A stretch of DNA of 64,000 bases, from positions 12,294,594 through 12,358,593 of the forward strand of contig NC_036453.1 in NCBI RefSeq assembly GCF_002775205.1. Direction: 5' to 3'. Under the pieces are notes generated by a model, which saw nothing but the letters and a program-made list of their open reading frames with translations, was not told the DNA's origin and searched no databases. Within the stretch, counting starts at the first letter, position 1; each line of letters begins with the position of its first letter. Below are positions 47,201 through 56,340 of the stretch, in pieces. Origin of the DNA: Xiphophorus maculatus (Eukaryota > Chordata > Actinopteri > Cyprinodontiformes > Poeciliidae). A program made the translations under genes and the position numbers.

Positions 47201-50200
47201 CATCTCCAGGTCCGTACGACACGACTTCTCAGCCTCCAGAACATGATTCAGCTCCTTCACCTGCCAAAAACAAACAAACAAAAATAAATAAATAAACCAA
47301 AAATGGTGAAAGATTTCCAGAATAGAAGCCAAAACTCTTTTAAAGTGATTTCAGACTATTATTATCAAGATTTTCTGAAGGTCTTGGGCCTAAAAAATGA
47401 TAATGTTAGGCTCTTTGATACCAGCAGCCTCTCAAATAGACGTATTGTTCCAGTTTGCTTGGTTGAATCACTAAAAATTACAAAAATACTCATCACTTAT
47501 TGAGACTCTTACTGCCCACAGCAATAAGCATCTACAACTCTGATAAAACTTAGATGATGTGATTTCCAACAATATTTAATTTTTCTTAGGATTAATAATG
47601 TATTTTTAGTTGAACTGAAATGAATAGTCCTTCTCTTAAAGAAAGGACTATCGTAAGCTAAATCTAAAGAAATGATAGGAAACATTGCAACTGCCATCAT
47701 TTAAAAACCAAATATTTCTGACTGACCTTGGACGCCTCCAGTTCCTTCACCCTGTCCTCGGCGCTGCTCAGCTTGGCCTTCAGCGCTGCGATCTCCTGCT
47801 CCATGGGCATCACCACGGAGCGCAACTTCTCTGCATCCTCCTGAGCCTGAAACAAGCGACCCATTTTCAAACTCAAACCACTAACAAATACGTAGTATTT
47901 GGGCTGTTGTAGATAGAAAGAAAACACAAAAAGGAGGAGTAAATTTCTGCCATAAAACTCAGAAGGTTTGAGAATAATCACAGAAATTTTCTAGAAAAAA
48001 AACATGAAAATTTCTGAGCTCTACAAGTCAAAATTTTGCAAGAAAACCTCAAGGTACCAAGTTTTTTTTACTAGAAAGTCTCTCATTTATCTCAAAATTT
48101 GAGTTTAATGAGTTTTTCAACTTTTTTAAAGAACCAGAATTTGATCTATTTATGTATTCTATTTTAAATTTTAAAATAAACCTCTAGTCAGAGTTGTTAG
48201 GAGCCAAGGTTCTCAGAGTGAGGTCTTGTTATCTACCTTCTTCATTTCGTCCTCCAGGTTCTCCTCCTCCTGTCCCTCCGTGAGGCGGCGCCTCAAGTCG
48301 CCCAGCTCCCGCTCCATTGCCTCTCGGTACTGGTTCCACTGGGCTCGCTCCTGCTCCAGGCGCTGGTGGAACTGGACCTCGTATTCACACACTGTATCTG
48401 CAGACAGAGAACAAAAAGGAACATGTAGTTTACATGTAAAAGGTGAAACAACAGAAACATTAACAGTTCCGTTATTAAGTTTTCCTTAACCTTTATTTTC
48501 TTAACTAATGATAAAATAGAATTATAATAAGAATATTGCATTGTAACCACAGTTCACTTTTTTGGTCCGCATCAGAGTTCGATTGCAAAATTCACACCTT
48601 CCCAATACAAGCACTTTTAGTGTCTGTATTTAAAACTATATCGCAAATCGTAAATAATCAACAAGCTCGATTCATCAAACAATTAAAGGGACTATAGCTG
48701 TTCAACAGAGGCTGAGTTTACCTTTCATGATGGCCTGCAGCGAGGCCACCTCCTCCTGCCATTGGCTGCGGACCTGGTCGATGGCTTCCTGCTTGGTGTT
48801 TTCCGACACAGTGGCCACGGCTTTGATGGTCTCGATCTCGGACTGAGCCTGAGACAGCTGTGTCTGTGCGGCGCTCAGCTCGCTTTGGGAGTTCTCCAGG
48901 GCCTCGGTTTGTCTTTTAAGTTCCTCTGGGGGAACGAGACGGATCAGACAAGACACGAATGAGCAAAAATCCAAGACAAATGGCGTTAAAACAGACAGAA
49001 CAGGATTAAAAACATTTTTATTCCCCTTCACATGCATCTTCAGGAAGATGCATGTGACTACTAAAAACTGAAAAAGCCACTAAAAACTGACTTTTGATTT
49101 CAGAAGATTAAAACTAATTTAATCAGAATTGCAAGTTGTTTTTTTTATTGGCCCTAATCCTCTTTCATTGGAAACGCTTATTCAGAACAGACAAATGCAC
49201 TTCTTCCTTCTTTAAGTTCCTGATCTTTGGTACTTCCTTGTCAATGATTTATGACGTAAAACTAGTTTCACTATCTTGGGATACCTACGTTCCTTGGTCA
49301 GGTACAGCTCTTTGAATTTGGCTCTCTTCTGGTTGAACTCGGCCTCCAGCTGCTGCTTGAGCCGGATGAACTCGGCCCTCTCCTGCTCCAGAGCCGCCAC
49401 ACGCTGCTGAAGCACCTCTGGAAGACGAGAGAAGGAAACAAACACACAGCAGTTCGTCAGCTGCTGATCGCATGTAACCACAGAGGATGGAGCAAAACAG
49501 AGGAAAACTTTGTACTGTTTAATTACAAGAGTTTTAGACAGCATAACCAACATGACGGCAAATCAAAAAGTTGTGAAAATGTGGTTGTTTAACTAGAAAA
49601 ACAAATAAATTATTCTTATAAGATAGCAAACTCTCTTTTAGCTGCTAAACAAATCGGCAGCTGTAGCTCTGTAAGCAAAAACGGGCCAGTTAAATTTTAA
49701 GTGAAAAATGCCACAGAATATTTTCCATTAATTTCAAAATAAAGACAATGGCTGTCTTTGCTGCCATCCTGATTTTATATTACACCAAAAAAAAATAACA
49801 TAATTTACAGAATCTAAAACCTCATAAGAGAAACGCATACAAAACCGTTGAAAATATTCATCACACTTTAAAGCCTGAATTTACACAGTTGAACGGGGGG
49901 AAAAGCCATATTAGTGTCTTTGCTGTCAAACTGATGTTAAATCGAATAGCCGATTAATGGTTTATCAGATTAAAATGAGTTCCAATCGATTAACACCTGC
50001 TCAGACCTTCTTTAGTGTTGCAGTTTGGCCGCCATCCAGCAGAGGGCGCCACTGGTCATCCATACTTAATTGGACCCAATTGATACAGAATTAAAGATGG
50101 CGGCGGTATCCCACAATAGGAAACTGACATCGTCCACGGAGTCCGTCGTGGGATTCAAAATAAATTTTTATCCGATTCTGTTTTTAAATATAAACACTCG

Positions 50201-53200
50201 ACGAACTTGTTAAGTTTCACCGTAGAGATATATCACATCTTCACGGGAGTCGATAGAAAAGTCTGCGGTTCTCCTCGTATCTATAAGTGTTTCACATATT
50301 TTATTCTTTTCGTCTTTTATTTTTCCCTTCAGGTTTCTGTTGTGCTGTATTTTAGAAATATGTCTAAATGTAACAATTTTCTGTTTATTCGGTCAGTATC
50401 TAACAAAGTAGACTCAAAGAAATGCTAAAATACAATGATGTACTTTTTTTAAAAAAAATTCAGTATACTATGGAAAACTTAGCCATTTGTGTTAAAGAAA
50501 GACCTTGATACAAAACAAGGCTAGGGTTTTGGAGAAAATGCTAATCAATTAACCTTTAGTGGATCAATGAAATTAATCGATCATTTGCATGACAGAAATA
50601 AAGACATTCAATAAAGAGTCACAGTAGAGCTCCATTAGGGAAAACATGCAGGAAGACCTTAGATTGTACAGTATAGCCATGATGTACTCATTGCAACATA
50701 TCATCGTGACTTTACACCCCTGAGGTCTTCCTAACTGGACTCACATCTGCAAATCAAACAATAATAAATATTTATCTTGTAATTAATCGAAATGAGAGGT
50801 TAAAACATCTAAAAAAAAGACATGCTTTAGCTTCAGTCCTAAACTAGAGCAGTGACTGTGTCCTCTCCTAACCAACCTGACAATACATTCAGTCACAGGT
50901 TTTTCCTACAGCAAGAGCGGCTCATACCTGATTTAATTCCTGTCACTTAAAACCAGCAGGACGAGCAGGGAGACAGCAACTTTCTCACATGCAGACAGAC
51001 AAATGGAAACATTTACGAGCCGCGAGCAGCAGATAGGTGCAGAGCGACTCTGCTGGTCATGTGATAGCTGAGCAAACTCCAACATGGGATTTTCACATCG
51101 ATTCCTTGTGTTTTGAAGCACAAAGTTAAATTCCGCTGCCCCAAGCAGTAACAGCAACTAAAATACTTTTTTTTTTAAACTACCAATTTAAACAAAAACA
51201 TTAACTAGCCAACAACAAAATCCAACAGTCTTCAGTCTACTCAACAGAAGACTTTTAAAGTAGATCAGAGTGACTAAAACTAAAAGTTAGTTAAAGCTGT
51301 TTAATCCAGTGAAATATTGTTAGTATTAAAAAAACCCACAATATTTAGTCATGCATTGAAGTTTAAAAGGTCAGCACCAGTGTTGCTATTTCTCCTTCCT
51401 CATCATGTTTGGAAATTATCAGTCGTGGAGTTTGCATGTTGTTCTTCCTGTGGATTCGCTCTGGGTACTCTGGCTTCCTCCCACAATCCAAAAACATAAC
51501 TGTTAGTTTGAAAGATTTCTCTGAATTACCTTCACCTGTGATTTTCTGTCTTGACCTGTGATGAACTGGCAATCCTTTCCAGATTAGTGGCATATACGTT
51601 TTCACATAGGAATAGCTTTATCCCTTAATGAACTGCATTATAACATAAAAACTTCTTTTTTGTATTCAAAACTAGCTGGATGGTTGGAAAGATTTAAATG
51701 TGAAACCAAAAAAAATTGTAACGGGGGCAAATAAAGATAAAAATGACATTAAGGTTGATCTTATAACCGTTTCAGTCAGAGATTACTTTTTAATTTTGGA
51801 AAAAAAAATAAGGAAATTACGAATCGCAAAAAGAAACACCAGAAATCATTACAAGTAAACACTGAGTTTTACGGAAAAGGAAAGTGTCTAAGACTGGCAC
51901 ATTTATAACAGAATCAGCTTTCTGGGCCAGGTTTCTGTGCACAAACAAAGAATTGACATTGCAATAGTAATGTCAAATACTGAAAATCTATATCAGATAT
52001 GGGCACAAAGCACAGGGGAATTCGAAACAAGCGACCAAATGTAATATTTGCAATCAGACTTTTTATGCAAGGTATGTGAAATTCTGCAACACTTTCCAGC
52101 TTCTGACCCACAAGACAAAAAATGTAAGAAGCTCATGACCCTGTCTCCTTGTTGTGCAAACAAGCAGTTAAAAATTGGTATAACAGCAACATAATCATTA
52201 TCAACAGCCAATATATTAACCAATTTTATAAATTCCAGGCCTGTTTTTCTATGTCTTTTATACAATTTTTAAAATGCATGTGCTTTTTTGCTTCTATTTT
52301 TTTGTATTTAGGTTATCTGCTCACTTGGATCTTAAGCCCTCTCTCACTTGCACACAAGCAACCACATCTTAGGGAACTGCTACTCCAGCCTGCCTACTGC
52401 GCTTAGCATACAATCAGTCCATTATTGATGCAATATTGATTCTGCAATGATATTCTACTGATTATGGAGCTCTGTTTATGACTGTCTCATTATTTTCGTT
52501 ATCTAGATGAGGTTAGCACACATTTCTAAGGGCATGTTTAGCAACATTAGCATCAAAATTGAGAAAGAATGTCTGCAGATCGCAATTGTAGAGGATTGGA
52601 TGCTTTTATGAAATTCAGTGTGGCTAAACAAAGACTGAAAATTATGAAAAATTCAATGATTAACTTTACTATTAGTAACATCGATAACATAACCACTGCT
52701 TACTCAAACGTAGAAGAGTTGGCTGCCTTGCAAAACAAATACACTCAGCCTCACATGCAAGTCCAATCCTACATATTCAGAACTTTACATCTGGCTGATA
52801 TGACCCACAAGAACTGTATGGCAGGCTAAAAATTCAGGAAGAGAACCGACATTTAGATCAAATTGGTCTAAGTAGATAAAGCTCACAGCTAAACAGCAGC
52901 TAGAGAGAGTGGTGGTACAGAGAAACTAACGTTATTCTGTTGGGTTTATAGGTTGGTAAATTTGACCAAAAAAAACACCTGTTGTGTCAGTTAAATGTTT
53001 AGTAACACTGAAATTGTTAATGTGATGTTCGTAAGAGCACACAGTGGGTGGTAGTAAATGTTCAATAAGAGCCAGTGACACGTCGCACTGATGATGCTAA
53101 CTGGCTAATGTTGTCAAGGATGCAGAGGCCGCTGCCTTCGGGTCTGTCAACCGTCAACACTCCCCCCTACACCCGCCACCCGAGAAGGCCGTCAAACACA

Positions 53201-53256
53201 GGACAGTTACCGTCATGTTGGGACGACAGAGGGGAACCCTCGGCCTCCTCGGCCAT
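35159..53256 (-). CDS. rabep1: Rabaptin, Rab GTPase-binding effector 1 (rabaptin-5), complete, 18 coding exons, 856 aa
   Basis: Rabaptin-5 is a cytosolic coiled-coil dimer on early and recycling endosomes. It binds Rab4 near its N-terminus and Rab5 near its C-terminus and partners Rabex-5. Exons, minus strand, high to low: 53211-53256, 49289-49417, 48722-48925, 48237-48397, 47727-47846, 47125-47260, 46622-46800, 44157-44264, 42028-42489, 41338-41442, 41056-41172, 39562-39660, 38373-38513, 37414-37603, 35952-36007, 35702-35800, 35436-35552, 35159-35260. All introns are GT-AG, and the total is 2571 nt. Human RABEP1 is 862 aa. Diagnostic runs are AQEDAEKLRSVVMPME, LEMYVAVLNTQKSVLQEDAE, LRTAADHVEEKLKAE and the terminal NQLPET. 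The coiled coils are exons 2-7 and 10-18. The hinge in exons 8-9 carries DFGPLV (about 428-433), the GGA/gamma-ear motif, and HSLD and DESD, reported caspase-3 sites in human. Exon 8 and the first 15 residues are diverged. Confidence 0.97.
35436..35552 (-). CDS. rabep1: rabep1 coding exon 17
   Basis: Residues 785-823, RLQTELDVSEQVQKDFVKLS, coiled coil of the Rab5-binding part. The acceptor is CATAG. Confidence 0.96.
35702..35800 (-). CDS. rabep1: rabep1 coding exon 16
   Basis: Residues 752-784, from LQSCLAEKTETLDSVQ to VATAK. Heptad-like, with moderate conservation. Confidence 0.94.
35952..36007 (-). CDS. rabep1: rabep1 coding exon 15
   Basis: 56 bases, completing the Ala after EEI, then SFSSLKMELERVKAEKDK. 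The phase fits both neighbours. Confidence 0.93.
36592..36810. repeat. Dispersed element with TGTGCAAAAGTCTTA end
   Basis: ACAGTTCTGTGCAAAAGTCTTA on the left and GGGTTTAAGACATCTACATG on the right are weak inverted ends of a fish element recognised from memory. It lies in rabep1 intron 14. Confidence 0.45.
36919..37240. mobile_element. Tc1-like MITE remnant
   Basis: The left ACAGTGCCTTGCAAAACG and the right TTTTGCAAGAAACTGTG are inverted ends. CACATTTTGTG-like words lie inside each end (CCACGTCCTGTCGTCACATT and CACAAAATGTGAAAAAG). It is about 320 bp with no transposase. It lies in rabep1 intron 14. Confidence 0.6.
37414..37603 (-). CDS. rabep1: rabep1 coding exon 14
   Basis: Residues 670-732, including LRTAADHVEEKLKAEILFLK and KENLEDTLQLEIEGCKEEI. 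It is one of the most conserved exons, nearly identical to mammals. Confidence 0.97.
37840..38195. repeat. Dispersed repeat (GGGCTGAAACAATTAATTGG family)
   Basis: From GGGCTGAAACAATTAATTGG to ATCATTAGATCAACCCTACA, same family as 23024-23970. It lies in rabep1 intron 13. Confidence 0.65.
38373..38513 (-). CDS. rabep1: rabep1 coding exon 13
   Basis: Residues 623-669, SREQVADELSRLQRDNESLQ then GKHRLHLELQQQEDFQMPDT. Confidence 0.96.
38640..39250. repeat. Intronic repeat, copy 1 (see 45690-46140)
   Basis: Shares TTTTTGCTCT, GTAACCATGGCAACAA, TCCCAGA(A/G)GAG(C/T)T and GAGCTGTTAGC(G/A)TGT with 45.7-46.1 kb, in order. It lies in rabep1 intron 12. It is an old family, and boundaries are approximate. 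Confidence 0.5.
39562..39660 (-). CDS. rabep1: rabep1 coding exon 12
   Basis: Residues 590-622, SALMQRVQESEALLGTLQQA then FSEAKRNTQEQM. Coiled coil. Confidence 0.95.
41056..41172 (-). CDS. rabep1: rabep1 coding exon 11
   Basis: Residues 551-589, KKLQAMLRQANDQLERTMTE, then a less conserved end. Confidence 0.95.
41338..41442 (-). CDS. rabep1: rabep1 coding exon 10
   Basis: Residues 516-550, KLGRRCDMCSNYEKQLQAIQ. The CxxC pair (CDMC) and its setting are conserved with mammals. Confidence 0.97.
42028..42489 (-). CDS. rabep1: rabep1 coding exon 9 (hinge with GGA-binding and caspase motifs)
   Basis: Residues 362-515, the longest exon. It contains GSIHSLD, RRVQSTDSLG, NLDESDFGPLVGAD, LTKDQEKAIKAMTPEQEETA and SGYRLVSDTEWNLLQQE. 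The part before the second coil is acidic and serine-rich. Confidence 0.97.
43319..43378. repeat. Direct plus inverted short repeat (template-switch-like)
   Basis: AAATGCAGCTTCAGGAAG occurs twice, separated by an inverted copy of the same word (AAGCTGCATTTTCTTCCTGA). It lies in rabep1 intron 8. Confidence 0.8.
44157..44264 (-). CDS. rabep1: rabep1 coding exon 8 (variable hinge)
   Basis: Residues 326-361, EEDEKERLSLVKDLQEDDGG onward, very acidic. Start and phase fit, but the sequence after the first 10 residues does not align with human. Confidence 0.88.
44640..44945. repeat. Two abutting repeat fragments in rabep1 intron 7
   Basis: The stretch 44640-44790 is rich in GATTAATC words (23024 family). 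The stretch 44860-44945 (AGTGATCCCAATGAGAAATT then TTCTTCAAAGAGTTTTTG) matches the LINE tail at 25775-26045. Confidence 0.5.
45690..46140. repeat. Intronic repeat, copy 2 (see 38640-39250)
   Basis: Collinear short matches with copy 1, both on the same strand and both in rabep1 introns. It ends near GTGACTCCCCCTTTATTT, matching GTCACTCCCACTTTAT of copy 1. Confidence 0.5.
46622..46800 (-). CDS. rabep1: rabep1 coding exon 7
   Basis: Residues 266-325, ERQQHNQLKQTWQRANDQFL, ESQRLLMRDMQRIE and LRQVEEMKKKDQ. End of the first coiled-coil block. Confidence 0.97.
47125..47260 (-). CDS. rabep1: rabep1 coding exon 6
   Basis: Residues 221-265, LEAEKSCRTDLEMYVAVLNT then QKSVLQEDAEKLRKELHD. The donor is G|GTTCGT, a weaker consensus but the only frame-consistent choice. 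Confidence 0.97.
47727..47846 (-). CDS. rabep1: rabep1 coding exon 5
   Basis: Residues 181-220, AQEDAEKLRSVVMPMEQEIA to KELEASK. Nearly identical to mammals. Confidence 0.97.
48237..48397 (-). CDS. rabep1: rabep1 coding exon 4
   Basis: Residues 127-180, FHQRLEQERAQWNQYREAME then LRRRLTEGQEEENLEDEMKK. Confidence 0.97.
48722..48925 (-). CDS. rabep1: rabep1 coding exon 3
   Basis: Residues 59-126, ELKRQTEALENSQSEL, KAVATVSENTKQEAIDQV and EEVASLQAIMK. It forms much of the Rab4-binding N-terminal part known in mammals. Confidence 0.97.
49028..49057. repeat. 30-bp perfect palindrome (14-bp arms, 2-bp centre)
   Basis: TCACATGCATCTTC, then AG, then GAAGATGCATGTGA. It lies in rabep1 intron 2, touching the foldback remnant at 49060-49175. 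Confidence 0.95.
49060..49175. mobile_element. Foldback element remnant (15273 family)
   Basis: AAGCCACTAAAAACTGACTT on one side and ATTGGCCCTAATCCTCTTTC on the other, with TTCAGAAGATTAAAACT and TAATCAGAATTGC inside. The left terminal repeat is eroded. Confidence 0.6.
49289..49417 (-). CDS. rabep1: rabep1 coding exon 2
   Basis: Residues 16-58, VLQQRVAALEQERAEFIRLK then EFNQKRAKFKELYLTKE. Acceptor TTCCAG, donor C|GTAGGT. Confidence 0.97.
51424..51590. repeat. Old reverse copy of the 30277-30550 repeat
   Basis: GTGGAGTTTGCATGTTGTTC, GGGTACTCTGGCTTCCTCCC and TGATGAACTGGCAATCCTTT are the reverse complement of that repeat with many changes. It lies in rabep1 intron 1. Confidence 0.75.
53211..53256 (-). 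CDS. rabep1: rabep1 coding exon 1
   Basis: ATG at 53256-53254. It encodes MAEEAEGSPLSSQHD plus one base, donor ACG|GTAACT. It is the only ATG exon upstream of exon 2 with the right phase. The sequence differs from the mammalian start, as expected for a short disordered N-terminus. An acceptor-like CCCTCAG 10 bases before the ATG would allow an extra upstream 5'UTR exon. Confidence 0.85.
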
Positions 53257-53700
53257 AGTTTCCTGAGGGACGCTTCAGACAGTTAACAGAGAGGTGGGAA
53301 ACAGCTACGAGCGCCCAAGAAAACAGGCTAACATCACAACCCGCTGTGAAGCTAGACATGAAGGAAGGGAAGCGTTTCTGGTTAGAGTTTCAAAATAAAA
53401 CCAATCTATTTTGCTTTGAGGACACTTAATAAAAACTTTAGCATATTTACGTTTAAGAAAAGACCAATTAACAAAAAGTAAATTCAACCAATTTTTTAAA
53501 TGTCGGTAATAATCGTAAAATAGGCATTTTTAGAATATTTGCAGCGTCAGGGCTTTGTTTTGAAGGAAACAGGAGCATTTCCTGTGAATCATGATGTTTT
53601 TACTTTCCATAGACCGAGAAGTACACACCCCGCGGGCTGCACGCTTCTCTATGCCGTAGAAACGATACGTCATCTCGTCCGCCATGTTGTGAGTGGCATG
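53257..53700 (-). promoter_or_regulatory. rabep1: Candidate rabep1 promoter region with YY1-like and CRE-like sites
   Basis: CpGs cluster at 53620-53690. Within it, minus-strand CAACATGGCGGAC (53689-53677) matches the YY1 initiator-type motif, followed by GATGACGTATC, a CRE/ATF-like site. It is TATA-less. The patch is about 370-430 bases upstream of the ATG, so transcription from it would need a long leader or a spliced 5'UTR exon. Confidence 0.4.
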
Positions 53701-53937
53701 TTGCCAATTCTCAAAATAGTGTCCAAAAACAAAATAGTTTCTAATAAAGCACAACATTTTAATTTCATAATAATTTTGCAAATGTTTGTGTCAAAATTAA
53801 TATTTGTTAATAAAAATAGGTCAGTACAATCAATGAGAAACCAAAATTGTATTAGATTTCACCTCTCAAATAAACCACAAAAATAATAACACTAATAATA
53901 ATAATAATACCAATAGTAATAATGTTTATGATGTGCA

Positions 53938-53984
53938 AATTATTATTATTATTCTTATTCTTATTCTTATTCTTATTCTTATTC

Positions 53985-54034
<50 letters not shown>

Positions 54035-54048
54035 GTTGTTGTTGTTGT
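53938..54048. repeat. Compound microsatellite (ATT)n(ATTCTT)n(ATT)n(GTT)n
   Basis: Blocks of TTA, then six TTCTTA hexamers, then a long TTA run, then TTG units, about 110 bases. Confidence 0.95.
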
Positions 54049-54180
54049 CGTAAAGGGTTATTGTAGCATTTTTGGTCATTTCATTTTCTAAGATTAGTTT
54101 TGCCCTCAATTTAATGCTGTAAACCAATGTGTCATAATTTTTTTGAATTTCTTATTCTGTGATTCACTACATGTGAAAAA

Positions 54181-54500
54181 AAGGTGTCCATGATACTTAT
54201 GACATATTATGCTTACACATCTTCTGTATATTTTTATATTTGTGTAAATCTACATGCCTCGATGGCCTGTCACTCCTCTTCCTGGTATCTTGGCTTCTTT
54301 TGACTTTCCCATTGTTTTAAACCAGAAAGCAGTGAACTCCATGTGGGACATTAAAATGCATGTACAGGTGTGACTCTTTTTCAAATGTGTCAGTTAATCT
54401 TTCAGACATTTGTGGAAGGAAACCCAAAATATTTGACCCAGTTATCCCAGATATTGACCAAATGTATGTAAACCTCTGAATTTCCAATACAAATCTGTGG
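54181..54500. mobile_element. Tc1-like transposon 3' remnant
   Basis: AATATTTGACCCAGTTATCC and CAAATGTATGTAAACCTCTG resemble the end of fish Tc1 elements (TGTATGTAAACTTCTGAC type). No transposase frame survives. Confidence 0.6.
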
Positions 54501-56090
54501 TGTCCACACTTTGTTTTGTGGCCCCTAACCACAACACTGGAATGCAGCAAATTTGGCCTGCAAGCAGAGGTGGTTGATGAAAATGTTCCTAAAATTAAAA
54601 AAATGTGTATTAGACACAAAACACAAATTAATGCTCATTAATTAACATTCCACAAAGAAAAACAAACAAATAAAACTTTTCCACAAATAAGGAGCTGTTA
54701 AAATAATTGTTCCTTTTCAACAAAAATCTGGCTAATTTGTTAGTTTCAATAGGGCAAGTTTAGTTTAGTATTGAGAAGTTAAAAATAAAAAAGAGAGGCA
54801 CTGAAAGTTATTTTCACCTTTCTTTGAAAACAAACAAATACAACTTGTGCCTCCGAGTGTGTACCACTTAACAATTTTGGCACCTTATGGCAAAAAGTTG
54901 GGATACTACTAGTTTGCTAGCATTCAACTATTTACACAAAGCTGGTTGCAGAGCTTTTTGCATGTGTCGCTGATAGCGACGTATGATCTGGTTGTTCACC
55001 TTGAATCAAAATCTGGTTTATTCATCAAAAATCCATGCAACTGTGGGATAATCTGAAACATGTGATTTATAGTAAATAGGTGCATAACACTGCTTAATCT
55101 GATCCCAATATAGTGGTGTTAGAGTGGCCGTACATAAAAGTGTTACCAGAGGAACTGAAACTTCAAATGGCTCAGATGTGCATGACATTTCCCTCCCTGG
55201 TTTAAACATTTTTTGGCTCTCTTAGTTGGAAACATTTCCATGCATTTATTTGGAAATACTTATGCGCAAGTACAAAGAGGCTTGAAGCCCTCTGTACAGA
55301 TATGCTGCCCTTCTGTGACTCTGCCAGACATGCAGCCCCCACAAGCTGGGGTCAGCGGAGCATGGCAGAGTCTCAACCTGCAGGTTTCTTCGCCGTAACG
55401 GAGAAAATGAGAAGCTGCTATGCAAAGTTTCTGCGCATGATGACTGCTGCCGAAATATGCCACCCACTTTCATCTTCAGTTCTCTGAGCCTGACGCCCGG
55501 TTCTGACCCAGCCTCGGATCTATCAGCTGTTTGCTCAAAAGGTAGGACACATTATTGTAGTTTGGGGGATTTTTCAGCTAAAACTTTAACATATTAGGTC
55601 TGCCTAACAGCATAACTGCCTATGTCCAATTTGAGAAAAATAACAGTTGTTTTCACAAAAAGCTGGAGCTAATATAGAGACGTCTAAATATGTCTCCTTA
55701 ATGCAATTGTGAACAAGCAGTATGTGTTCTTGGACGCGATCAGGAAGTTGTTGAGAACAGAACATGTGGGGAGAAAAGATAAATGAGGGGGGGAAAAAAA
55801 TAGCATTTTCATGGAAACATTAAGCGGAAACATGTTTCCAGATGGAATCAACTGTTAAATTAAAAACCGCCTCCTGCGTTCATGTTAAAATACAAACTTT
55901 TTTAGCTGGTTTTCAGCTCAGCCAGCTAAAAAGAATGAACATTTTTCTTTCATTTTTGCTGGCAGTGCGCGAGGCGGACTTCCTCACCAAAACAGTCCCT
56001 AGAGGTTGTCAAGGAGGGCTTGTTTGAGTCTCTCAACTCAGAGGCTGATACCAAAATAACTTTAAGACTTAGTCAACACTGAAAAAGAGG
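54500..56090. other. Spacer between rabep1 and scimp
   Basis: No gene is supported. The stretch 55.2-55.85 kb is higher in complexity and shares GGAAACA/TGCGCA words with 5430-5760, so it is probably an old repeat. An AAAAG|GTAGGA near 55540 could be the donor of a non-coding upstream scimp exon, but nothing else supports one. Confidence 0.4.
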
Positions 56091-56091
56091 A

Positions 56092-56105
56092 AGTGGTGAA
56101 TTGTT
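56092..56105 (+). promoter_or_regulatory. scimp: PU.1 (SPI1) binding site upstream of scimp
   Basis: AAAAAGAGGAAGTG is an essentially perfect PU.1 consensus, 124 bases before the scimp ATG, in a region without TATA box. PU.1-driven TATA-less promoters are characteristic of myeloid and B-cell genes, the cells that express SCIMP in mammals. Confidence 0.65.
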
Positions 56106-56228
56106 GTCTTTCCGAACCACAGTCTTGTATACTGAAAAGCAACAGATGAAAACCAGTTGAAGTAATAGTGTCTTTTTCTTTTTCATTTTTCATTTCTTTG
56201 GTGGTTTGTGGAGTTCGGCAGAGATCCC

Positions 56229-56340
56229 ATGGCTCTTTTACGCAAATACATCTGGGTGATAGTGATACTGGGGATGGTTTTTGTGTCGCTGGTGATCAGC
56301 CTCATCTTCGTCCTCATCAATAAGTGTATTTCCAGAAAAG
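56229..56340 (+). CDS. scimp: scimp coding exon 1 (membrane anchor)
   Basis: 37 codons plus one base. ATG in CCCATGG, a reasonable initiation context. The donor is AAAAG|GTAAGC. No in-frame upstream ATG. Confidence 0.78.

Noticed and set aside
52569..52829. 86-codon plus-strand frame in rabep1 intron 1
   Set aside because: No similarity recognised, no splice or promoter context, chance length for this composition.
53852..54127. Open frame encoding a long asparagine/lysine run
   Set aside because: It is the translation of the compound ATT/ATTCTT microsatellite.
55213..55487. Several overlapping 60-75 codon frames on both strands
   Set aside because: Likely an old repeat with GGAAACA words; none has a recognisable protein or consistent splicing to scimp exon 1.
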